Shown here piece after piece: positions 22,411 to 33,900 of a stretch of 64,000 nt of DNA. The translations under genes were made by a program, and so were the position numbers. The stretch comes from Sphagnum compactum (taxonomy: Eukaryota > Bryophyta > Sphagnopsida > Sphagnales), in contig OZ234493.1 in the NCBI GenBank assembly GCA_965153455.1, forward strand, positions 36,632,213 through 36,696,212. The letters run 5' to 3'. The notes under the pieces were generated by a model. That model made no database searches. It was given only the letters and a program-made list of their open reading frames with translations, and was not told the DNA's origin. Position 1 is the stretch's first letter. Each line of letters begins with the position of its first letter.

Positions 22411-25400
22411 ATTAATGATATTTTATATTATTTGGAGAAAAAATTAAAAGATTAAATTCAAGGATTGATGGGTATATTTATGGTATATGCAATATAATAG
22501 AACCTATTTTTGTTTTTGGACTGCACTAGGTTTGGGTTTGAATTTTAAAAATGTTTTAAATGAAATTAAAAAAAAGACCCACCTCACATATCTTGTCATT
22601 TTCCATTTGAAAATGATCGTTTGTTGAAATGTTAATTTACCGCATACTTATGGTCATCGCCCCCAAAAACACCTATTTGTGATATGATAATTATCAAATT
22701 TTTCACATGGCTCACAAATTTATTCTAATCATATGGAATCACAATGTTAATAGATATTACGAGTTTCATAAATAATAAATCAATAAATTTTAATAAATTT
22801 TTTGAGTACATTTGCATTTTTTAGTACGTTGTGATGTTTATTTTTTGGCGCAAATATATTTTAACATCACATCCCATTAGATTAAAAATTGTAGTTTCTC
22901 TAGAATTTGAATTATGGGTCCAACCATGTTATTAAGAGCCACACATGCCCACTTGACCACTATTTTATTTTTTGAATATTTTTAACACGTCTTTCAAAAA
23001 AAATAAAAATCTTTAAAGTTTTCTTAATGAAATTATGTTAAGGTGTATATTAAAAAATATTCCAAAATGTGTCATTAAAAATATTTTCAAATTGTGCTTT
23101 TAGTGTCAAAACTATTTTTCAACTATTTTTATGTAGTTTTTAAGCAGTGGTTACAAGAGGTTAAAACTCTTTATACGTATTTTTCACTCATTATATTGAT
23201 TCTAAATTTTTATGATATGTACACAATGTATTCACAATAACATTTTATATTAAATTTTTAATTTTTCATCTTCTTATTTTTTAAATACAAAGTTCAAAAA
23301 ATTAAGTAGTGGTTACGATTGCTAATGGTACATGTTAGTATGATTGCACCTTTACATGGTACATGTTAGTTTGACCTACCACAATATGCAAAAAAATTGT
23401 GAAAATCTTTCATAATAATGACATGATTGAAGTTCAAACATGGGACCCCTAAAAAATAATACAATGTGACAACACTTTTGCCCCCCCCCTAATGTGCTTT
23501 CACCCACATCTTTTATATTAAGAAGATCTTTTGATGAATTCAACATATTTCCAACACCTTTAGATGTTTGTTGCGGGTTTTACATTCTTTTCTACTCTGC
23601 GACTTCATTTAGATTTGTCCTTTCTTTAGTATTAACTTTGTTTAGTTATTATTTAAAGCTTACTTCTCTAGTAATCCTATCAATAAGTACCATTTTCAAT
23701 GTATCATTATGATTTTTTTCTCAGTTTTGATTACTCTAATTAATTTGTTTATGTAAACTCCTTGTAACCACTTTAGACATGTCTATTCTTTATCGCATTC
23801 AATTTCAAAATATAGATTTTGTAAAGATAATTATCTTTTCAACTATTGGGAATATATATATTCCCCTTACAAATTAGTTAGATAATTACCCCAACTCAAT
23901 ATTTTCTTTAGATTCTTCTTTTTAAAGACAAAAAAAATCAAAGTTATCACACGTAGAATTCAAAAACAATTAGACAACCAATCTAAAACCAAAAATTTGT
24001 GAAGAATGCTTCTGAAATTCTTCCTTGGAATGGTCACCAAAAATTTTTAATCAATTTTTATGCTTCAATTTTTATTAAGTTCTTCAAATCAAAGCAAGTT
24101 TTACAAATCATTTTTTTGATTTGCAATATAGATTAGTTCATTTTGTACAAAACATATTCTACAATTCCAAAATCAAAGAAAACTAAAGAACTTTAAGAAA
24201 ATTTCATTTGATTCAATAAGAATAATCATGATTCTTATTACAATCATGTGTCTTAAAGTTCATGGTCATCTGTACTTATATATAAGAATAGAGATGAAAA
24301 ATGATGATCGATAACTAACTAGTAAGAAAATAACTAATAAAAGTCATTCAAAAATGTAAATATTTGTTCAAAAAATAACAACTATGTACAATTACAAATC
24401 TAACAGCTTTGAATAACAATTACAAATCACAAATCACCCCTTAACATGTTGCATCTACAGTCCTATTCCAAAAACTCCAAATAGTCATTTTAAATGAAAT
24501 TAGGAAGGAGGTAATATAAAAAACGAAAAAAACTACAATATTTTATAAAAGGTTGAACTTACATTCACACATCCAAAAAGTCAAAGCATAATTAAATAAA
24601 TAGAGTACATACTCAAGGTCCACATTCTTCTTTCTCCCATATATTCCTTTTATAATGAAGTCAAAATGCTTCTCCTACCAAACTCTTCCAACATCTCTAT
24701 ATCTCTTCCTACCATGTTATTTCAGGAATGATCCTCCTTCTTCCAAGTTCTCCATTTAACTAATCCACATATAGGTCCTCCTTTTCTTATTGTAATCCTT
24801 TTGCAAAAATCTTTTAGGTGACCGGGTGAACCAAAATCGAATCCCTCACCCACAAAAAAAAAAACTAACTTAAGTAACTTCATCTCCTAGTATATAAACT
24901 AGGGGATGATAAATATTATCTACCACTAGTAATTAACTAATTACTAGGATGCCCACTAAGCTAATTAGGTTACCCTTAATAATGTGAAAACCCACGGGGT
25001 CACACATTTATGAGATAAAACTCCATTTTCGATGTATCACACCATTTTGGGCCATCAAATAACATCACAAGACAACAAATGTAATCATCCCTAATGAACT
25101 TGATTTCCCAAAGTCTATTACATATATTCATGATTACCCTTCTTGGTCGGCATTGATTGAAGGTGTGAAAGAGGGGTTGTGAAAATCCATGGATCATACA
25201 TTCATGAGACATAATTTCATTATGGGTGTTTGATTACAATTTGGACCATGGAACCACATAACAAGACGTCAAATATAATTATGTCATTTTTATCATTGTA
25301 AGAAACATGCATATGTGTCTTCAAATCTAGTTCAAAGAAAAATTCCATAGGAGCTCAAATTGTGTCCATGGAAATATGTTTACTTCTTCTATATATGCCA

Positions 25401-26359
25401 ATTGGTTTTGAGTATTTCTTGGTTCTTTTAATGGATGACTTTTATTACATGCTTACATTATTGAACATGTAAAAAAAAAGAATTAACATGTGGAATATAG
25501 GAAATTCACATTCCCCATTAAAAGAACTTTTGGTAGGTAGTGGATCTTGCATTCATTGTCAAATGTGGTGAGAGGAACAAAAATTGGAGTTTTAGGCGTA
25601 GGTGAAACTTTTCAAATTAGTTTAGTTTTGAGAGGTTTAATTGTACCTTCAAGTGTTACTACACCCTAGCAAGAGGAAATTGAGAGGGAGAGTTGACAAT
25701 GATGACTATAATGGTTCAAAGTCAAAGTTAGGTGCATTTTGAATTCTAAGTTTGAAGGGTACCTTACTCCATTCTTGTTGCCATGATCCCTTGACTTTTA
25801 GATATTTGTGCATTTCTCCTTTTAAAACATTTTTGAACTCCCACTTCTATGCACAAATGGATTTTAGCAAGCCAAGTTAAAACATGCAACCATGAAACAA
25901 GAATTCTAACACCTACTTTGCACACCATGTTCCCAAGCACCTTCCCTTTGCTTTATTTTTAACTTGAAAATTGCAAATACTTGATTGGTAACTCTTTCAC
26001 CTCTTTCACAAACCCATTTTGGAATTACCTTTCCATGTCCAAAATATTCTCAAGTTTGCATATTTCTTGCAAAACAAGTTTTTTTAGCTCCTTGAGTTCT
26101 TGCCTCCTACAAGAAGTCTCACTCCTACTTTCAAGCAAAAATGGCTAAAAGAATTATCATTGATCAAGGCTACCCCTTAAGGAAGTTCAGAGGCACCTCC
26201 ATAAATCTTCCACACTTCCATCTTGCACCTTTATGTGCAATCCATTAACTTTAACTATCTTCCTCTAAGCTACACTTCACCATCGACTACCATCATTATC
26301 TCAAGAAGCACCTCACCTAACTCCCTTTGAGCACCCTCTTTCCATTCAATGGTGGTCCT
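22411..26359. other. No gene seen
   Basis: AT-rich intergenic DNA. A near-duplicate pair of phrases mentioning GGATCATACATTCATGAGAC is seen around 24990-25290 (two copies about 190 bp apart). No conserved protein or RNA gene is recognised. Confidence 0.45.
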
Positions 26360-26365
26360 TTTATT
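26360..26365 (-). terminator. Candidate poly(A) signal of the NB-LRR-kinase gene
   Basis: AATAAA on the minus strand, about 160 nt downstream of the kinase stop codon at 26527-26529. Confidence 0.4.
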
Positions 26366-26526
26366 CAAAAAATAAATGGAATCCTAATATTTACCTAATA
26401 GAGTCAACAATGAGGTCTTGATGGATATATACAGATATATGTATCCATATGTTGACATAATTTAATTTCATAATAGTGATAATTAATTTTCTTGAATGCC
26501 AATGTCAATTTTAATTATCGAACCTT

Positions 26527-27987
26527 TTATTCTACTATTAAGGAACATTTAATGTCCCTCAATTTCATGCAAATCTCATCAAACGAAGGTCGAATTTCAG
26601 GGTTTGAATGGAAACAATTTTCAAGTAAGGTGATTAAGCTTGTAGGATATTGTTTTGGAATCTTTGGTCGCAAACCATCTTTAATCTTTTGTCGCAATTC
26701 CATCATCATTGTGATTTCATAAAAAGGCAAATGACCGGTCAAAATTTCGTAACACACCATCCCAAAGCTATATACATCAACTTTGAATGGATATTTTAGG
26801 ATTTTATTAGATTCAATTGATGAGCTTATTGTAGGGCTTTCATCTTCATGTAGTTCAGGAGCCATCCAACGAGTTGTACCAACATTTTCAGTCAAGTTTG
26901 AATATGTGCAAATTGATGATCTAGTTTTGGAGAGCCCAAAATCCGCCACTTTTGCACATACATATTCATCATACTTGATGATGAGAACATTCACTGATTT
27001 CAAGTCTCGGTGCACCACCTTGTTTTGATGCAGGTAACGCATGCCTTCAGCTATTTGCAACATGATGTCCATTGCTTCAAGAAGGCCAAATGGGGCATCA
27101 AGTGTGTTATCTTTGTGCATATTTTCATGCATCAAACTTTGAAGATCCCCATTCATTAGTTCCATGATGAGGGAACAACTTTTATCATCAGTAGCATAAC
27201 AAACAAAAGGCACAATATTTGGGTGGGAAAATCTTGCAAGAAGTGACGCTTCTTGTTGAAAACTTTGCTCAATTGGTCCATTGTAGCACTTTTCTGCAAA
27301 CTTTTGTCCAAGCCAACTTATTTTGTGCACATTTGATACAGATGTTTTGTATAAAGGTTTCAATCGCTTGAGACTATCATATTTCACTTTGCATGCATCC
27401 ATCACATTCACTTCATGAGAGTCCATGCATAATCGTTTGATAAGATATTTGGCCAAAAAAACTTTTTCATCGTCATTATGATCATTTGACATAATTTGAG
27501 CCTCCAAACTAGACAAATTTTTTTGTCGATCGTGAATTGCCATTGCTGTAATAATGTTAATTTCTTCTATCTTGGTATTGTTGCTCCACGTACCAAGTTC
27601 ACACAAGAACTTCTTTGCCTGGCCATAAATGCTCTTTTGCAAAAGTGTTTTGTATAATTCCAATTCAAAAGCTAGTAACACAAAATGTTCTATTGTGTTT
27701 CCCCACATAACAACCTTTTGGATCCATTGGTCATTGCAACAATAATTCACAAGTCTTTCAATATCCTTAGCCACGTGCCAAAGGTTCTTCAAAATCTTTT
27801 CCAAGGTTTGAATGCGTTGTGGTGTCAAATTATGGATGTCTTTATGTGCATCATCCATAACCTTTTTGAGCTTATAAAGCAAGTAGCAACATTGTAATTC
27901 ATTGCTTTGTACTCGATTTTTCAATTCCATAGTGTCCTCCAAATAATGTTTGAATATGGCAATGAAATCACACGATGGCTTTGATCC
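26527..27987 (-). CDS. Exon 5: helical domain plus serine/threonine-type protein kinase
   Basis: 486 residues from acceptor AACAAATTAG|GGATCA to TAA (26527-26529). There is no ATG at the upstream edge, which supports it being an internal/last exon. Numbering from the Leu at 27942: residues 1-150 are a helix-rich domain (QCCYLLYKLKKVMDDAH, LVNYCCNDQWIQK) like the N-terminus of moss PNL kinases and reminiscent of the MLKL/HeLo fold. The kinase domain is at about 205-470: Lys in FAEKC (218), alphaC Glu in QQEAS (231), HRDLKSVN (311-318), DFG (334-336), WMAPE (359-363), DVYSFG (389-394) and RPSF (451-454). A glycine-rich loop is not evident. Catalytic residues are intact, so activity is plausible. 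Confidence 0.85.
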   Translation of the reverse strand, partial: GSKPSCDFIAIFKHYLEDTMELKNRVQSNELQCCYLLYKLKKVMDDAHKDIHNLTPQRIQTLEKILKNLWHVAKDIERLVNYCCNDQWIQKVVMWGNTIEHFVLLAFELELYKTLLQKSIYGQAKKFLCELGTWSNNTKIEEINIITAMAIHDRQKNLSSLEAQIMSNDHNDDEKVFLAKYLIKRLCMDSHEVNVMDACKVKYDSLKRLKPLYKTSVSNVHKISWLGQKFAEKCYNGPIEQSFQQEASLLARFSHPNIVPFVCYATDDKSCSLIMELMNGDLQSLMHENMHKDNTLDAPFGLLEAMDIMLQIAEGMRYLHQNKVVHRDLKSVNVLIIKYDEYVCAKVADFGLSKTRSSICTYSNLTENVGTTRWMAPELHEDESPTISSSIESNKILKYPFKVDVYSFGMVCYEILTGHLPFYEITMMMELRQKIKDGLRPKIPKQYPTSLITLLENCFHSNPEIRPSFDEICMKLRDIKCSLIVE

Positions 27988-30900
27988 CTAATTTGTTAAA
28001 ACCAACACAATACATTAGTTTATTAACTACTGGGCATAACTAATAAAACATGGGATGGTGAAGTTATAATATGTTCATCATATTGAGGTATTTATTCAAA
28101 TAATGTGCCATAATCAAGATGAATAAAATACATATTTATGTTCCATGGTTAATATTAAATGCATTCACCTATTTATGGGGTTTACTTTCATTTTTAAAAG
28201 AACATGATAGAAATAGGTTGAATGAAATAACCCATCATCCCCAACTCAAATTGTTGTCAACCTCCTCAAACAAGGTTTTATTAACCATGCATGCATTTGA
28301 ACCACATTCGTAGCTACAAAACATTATGCAATAACGTAAAATACATACATAATATGAATGGTCTTCCACCACCATTTTGGTACAAGAAATTTGAGCATTT
28401 GAGGAATTTTCCCAACCCCACACATACTATCACAAAGTGAAGATATCAATCCCTTCTTTTTGGGTCCTTTGATTTTGTAGTTTGTTCATAAAAGTTTTTA
28501 CTTGGAGATTTATTAAATAAGTCATGATGTTAATTATGCATGCAAGTTTTGTAAATGTCATTTGTGTAAAGACTATTGTAATGCCTTGATAACTTTGACA
28601 TTAATTAAATCACTTTTAGAAATGTGGATTTAAAAAAAAAAAAGATTCAAAGAACAAAATTTTATGAATTTTTTTTATAGAATATTAATGGATATTTTAT
28701 TGTTCAACATGGAATCTTCAAAATTGATTAATTATTCAACAAACATGTGTTGAACTTGCCAATGTACCATGTTATTTTTAAAAGTTTTTTTTTTCTAATC
28801 TTTATGTTTCAATTGAACAACTTGCATGTTTTAATCCCTTGCAAATGGTTCAATGTGAGATTTCCCATGTCCACATGATTAAATATGTCTTCACCTTTGG
28901 GCTTATGTATTTTAAAGGTGAAAACTTTGTGTCCACATGCTAGGAGTGAATTGAACAAGTAAGTACTTGCAAGGTGGTTATTAGTTCCAACTTGGGCTTT
29001 TGATTTCATGTTAGGTTTTTCAAGCATTTGATGTAATTACTTGTTCATTCATAAAGGTTATGATTGGATAGTTAGCAACTATTCTTAGAAAACTTAATGA
29101 TTTAAAAACCAATTATGCAACTTTTTCCAAAACTATATATGTTCGTGAACTTGACATAAATTGCATGAACATGGATGAATTGGTGAATAATTAATTTTTA
29201 TTTTTTTTGACATGACAATATTTTGACAAAGAGCTTTACATTCAAATAAATTATTGTAGGTCATTCATTTATTTTTGACAAATAATGGTTAAATAACATT
29301 CACCAAGGTGTAGATTATTTTATGTTTGTGACTAACATTAATAGAAAAAACTACGCATGTTCTTGGTTACTTGGACAAAACATTAAAAACATATGCCATG
29401 AAGAAAATGATAATAGAACATAAAATGAAAAAAATGAAAGAGGAAAGAGAATCAAATAAGGAAAAATGATTGAATAAAATAGAAATAAGCTCATGATGAA
29501 AAATTACCTTAATGGGAATGGGCTTATCAAAGGTTGAGGGATCAATATTGTTACTCCTTTCTTCCAATTTTTGTTCCATGCTTATTTTGAATTGATGAGA
29601 TATTTCAAACTTCATTAGGGAAGGGTCCATTGTGGAAACAGAATCAAGTTGCTCCAATGAGTTGAATTTTTCAATAGCTTTTTTCAAGCGGCCAATAAAT
29701 GTAGGTAATATTTTCAATTTGGAGCAATCCACCAAACCAAACCTGTCAAGAGTAATCAATTGGTTGATACTTTTAGGTAATTTCCTCAACTCATGGCATC
29801 GTGACAAATCAAGTTGTTCAAGTGCAATCAATTGGCCAAGAGATGTTGGTAATTCTTTTAATTGATTACAATCTGACAAATTGAGCTCTCGAAGATTATT
29901 CAATTGGCCAATAGATGTTGGTAGTTCTTTCAATTTAGAGCACATCGATAAATCCAAATGTTGAAGATTAATCAATTGACCAATGGATGTAGGCAATTCT
30001 CTCAACTTCGAACACCCCAATAAATATAACTCTTTAAGAGCAATCAATTGACCAATAGATGTAGGTAGTTCTTTCAACTCATAACACCTTGACAAATCCA
30101 ATTTTCGAAGAACAACCATTTGACCAATAGATATATGTAATTCCCTCAATTCAGAACATCTAAATAGATCAAATTCTTGAAGAGCAATTAATTGACCAAT
30201 AGATGTAGGTAACTCTTTCAAATTTGAGCACCCCGATAAATCAAACTTTTGAAGAGCAACCAATTGACCAATCGATGTAGGTAGTTTTACCAACTCAATG
30301 CATCCTAACAAATCCAACTTTTGAAGAATAATCAATTGGCCAATAGATATAGGTAATTCTGTTAGTCGAGAGCAACCATAAAACTCAAACTTTTGAAGAG
30401 CAACTAATTGGCCAATAGATGTAGGTAGTTCCTTCAATTTAGAACACCCTGATAAATCCAACTTTTGAAGAGTAATCAATTTGCCAATTGATGAAGGTAG
30501 TTCTTCCAACTCAAGGCACCCTGACAAATCCAATTCTTGAAGGACAAGCAATTTACCAATATCCGTAGGTAGGTTTTTCACCTTAAAACACTTTGATAAA
30601 TCAAACTCTTGGAGTTTAGTTAATTGACAAATAGATTTAGGTATCTCTTCCAAATTTGAACAATTTGATAAATCAAGCTTTTGTAGGTTGACTAATTGGC
30701 CAATAGATGAAGGTAATGTTTTCAATTTTGAGCACCCTGACAAATCAAGCTCTTGGAGATTAATCAAATGGTCAATAGATGTTTGTAGCTCAATTAACTC
30801 ACAACATTTTGACAAATTCAATTTTTGAAGAACAATCAATTTGCCAATAGTTGAAGGTAGTTCCTTCAATTTGAAGCATTCTGATAAATCAAGAATTTGG

Positions 30901-33900
30901 AGATTTGTCAATTGATCAATAGACATAAATAATCCTTGTAACTCAAAGCATTTTGATACATTAAATTCTTGGAGAGCAACCAATTGGCCAATAGATGTAG
31001 GTAGTTTTTTCAAATTTGAACACCCTGATAAATCAAGCTTTTGAAGCATAATCAATTGACCAATTGATGTTGGTAACTCTTTTAACTTTGAACATCCCGA
31101 AAAATCCAACTCTTGGAGATTAGTTAAGCGGCCAATAGATGTAAGTGTTTCTTGTAATTGGAAGCACCTTGACAAATCAAATTCTTGGAGAGCAATCAAT
31201 TGATTAATTGATGTAGGTATCTCCTTCAAATTTGAACAACTTGACAAATTGAACTTTTGGAGACCAATTAATTGGCCAATAGATGGAGGTAGTTCTTTCA
31301 ATGTTGAGCACCCTGACATATCAAGCTCTTGAAGAGCAATCAATTGGCCAATAGATGTAGGTAGTTTTTTCAGCTCAAAACACCTTGATAAATCCAACTT
31401 TCGCAAAGCTATCAATTGGCCAATAGATGTAGGTAGTTCTTCTAATTTAGAACACCCTGATAAATCAAACTTTTGAAGGGTAATCAATTGACCGATAGAG
31501 GTAGGTAACTTTTGCAATTCTGAACATTCTGACAAATCCAACTTTCGTAATGCTATCAATTGGCCAATAGATGTAGGTAGTTGTTTTAATCCAGAACACC
31601 CTGATAAATCAAATTCTTGGAGAGTAATCAATTGTTCAATAGATGTAGGTAGTTCTTCCAATTCAGAACAATTTGATAAATCAAGTTGTTGAAAAACACT
31701 CAATTGATTAGTAAATGTAGGCAAGATTTTTAATTCCCAACAATTTGACAATTTAAGATGTTTGAGACCAATCAATTGGCTAATAGATATTGGCAACTCT
31801 TTCAATTTAGAGCATAATGACAAATCAAATTCATGAAGATTAATCAATTTGGCAATTGATGTAGGTAACCCTTTCAATTCAGAGCATTTTGATAAGTCAA
31901 ATTCATTAAGAGCAATTAATTGACCGATAGTTGTAGGTAATTCCAATAATTTAGAACACCCCGACAAATCAAATTTTTGCAAAGCAGTCAATTGGTCAAT
32001 AGATGTAGGTAAATTTTTTAAGTCGGAACACATCGACAAGTTCAATTCTTGAAGGGTAATCAGTTGGCCAATAGATATAGGTAACTCTTTCAACTTGAAG
32101 CACTTTGCCAAATTAAGCACACGCAAGTGAAAACAATGAACCAAATTGTTTGGCAATTCTTCAATCTTAGAATTTTGAAAACGTAGCCATCGCAAATAAT
32201 GTAGGTGTTGTTGATGGATGAAGCCTTCCAAAATATTTTTTGAAACTTCAGTCATGTCCAATAACCTTAAGTTGGGAAGCTTTATATTTTCAAAAAATGA
32301 TGAAGGCAATTCTTCATATCCTTTTAATGACATGCCTTCCAACCTTTGTGCGACCTATCACATTGAAGATTTAAACATATGAATAACACAACAGAATAAA
32401 CTCAACATTTAGATATAAATATTTCCACTATTCTTATCATAGAAAAAATTGACCAATATCTATTTCCATGGCACTAACCTTTTCTTCTTGCAAAATTTGT
32501 AAATCTTCCTTTGTTGAACCCCATAATCTATTCCTTTCAATAGTTTTTGCAATCTTTTGTCCCATGTCTTCCAATTGTTGATGCATGCTTATCTCTCCAT
32601 TTTTGCTCACTTCCACAATTGATTTGTCTTTCAAGCTTTGCAATCCAATCAAGTGTGATTGAAAATCCCATATTCGAATCGCAGTAGTTTCCTTCAAACC
32701 AGAAAAGTAGCAAGCAATATCCAAAAAAATAGTTCGTTCTATCTCTTGCAAGTCATTGTAATAAGTATGCTCGCCCTTCAAAATCACATCACACCCATCC
32801 AACGCCTCTGAATTGTTCATGTCATGTGAGTTTTTGGGCCTGAACTCACATGGTTGTGGCAATGGAAGAGATGTCAATTTCTGCCACAATTTATACACAT
32901 CATGTATCAGCAAAGACCAAAAGTAGCAATACTACATAAACATGAAGTACATTTTATCACAAGAAAACAACCAAGGAAACAAGACATGTTTCTTATTGTT
33001 TGTGTGTGATTATATGTCCTTTGTTGAATCAATAAACTTTAACTTGATACTGGATTCAACCATAACGTTTTGCATATTCAAATGAAACTTAAAAACAAAC
33101 TCAAATACCTACCTTGGTAGCCATTAAGACATCTTCAAATTTCAAGTTTAAACAAGTCTCAAATCATTACTTTGTAAAACATGACACAATATTTTACACT
33201 CAATATTTTCACAAAGTGTAAGTAATCTTTTCATTAATTACAATTAAGTCAACTTGAATGAAAAAGAGATCATGTGATGATTAAGGTTGGAGAGATTTCA
33301 AATTCAAGGGAAAAGGGAAGACACCACGAGATTTATGTTACAATTTTTTATTGTAAAAACAGGGAGAAGGAAAAGTGAAACCAAAGTATCAAAGTGGAAT
33401 TTGAAGGTGCAACAAGGTCATCAAAACTGACCTCTTGTATTTGGTCAGGTTCAAGTGATGTCAACCTATGCTCTTGAGCCAAAGAAGTATGCGTCTCGAT
33501 AAAATTGGGCTGATCAACTATCAATGGACCACCACTCTGCCCTCCTTCCAATTCTGGTTCCATAGTTATTTCCAATTGATGATGAGATGGTTTGCCACTT
33601 GTTTTTGTCCTTGGTGAAGAAGGTTCTTGGGGAACATGTTTTACCATTATGTCACTGGCATCTCTGGTGCCTTGGAAGGGCATCATGACTGGCCACTTCC
33701 AGGGTGGCCACTTCCATAAGACTTGATCGACTTCTCTGGAACCTTGGGGCTCTATTGTCCAACAGCAGATCCACCGAAGCAAAAAATGGCCGAAAATCCC
33801 AAACTAGAAGACAAAAGAAGACTCAAGGATCAGTGTGATCAGTACTAAAGCTCTCTCACATTTTCAATCACTACATTTTATATTGAATAGCATTGGTACG

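Noticed and set aside
29367-29507. Hydrophobic C-terminal tail of the LRR frame (FFILCSIIIFFMAYVF) as a membrane anchor
   Set aside because: It follows a consensus donor at the position equivalent to donors in exons 1 and 2, and is best read as intron.
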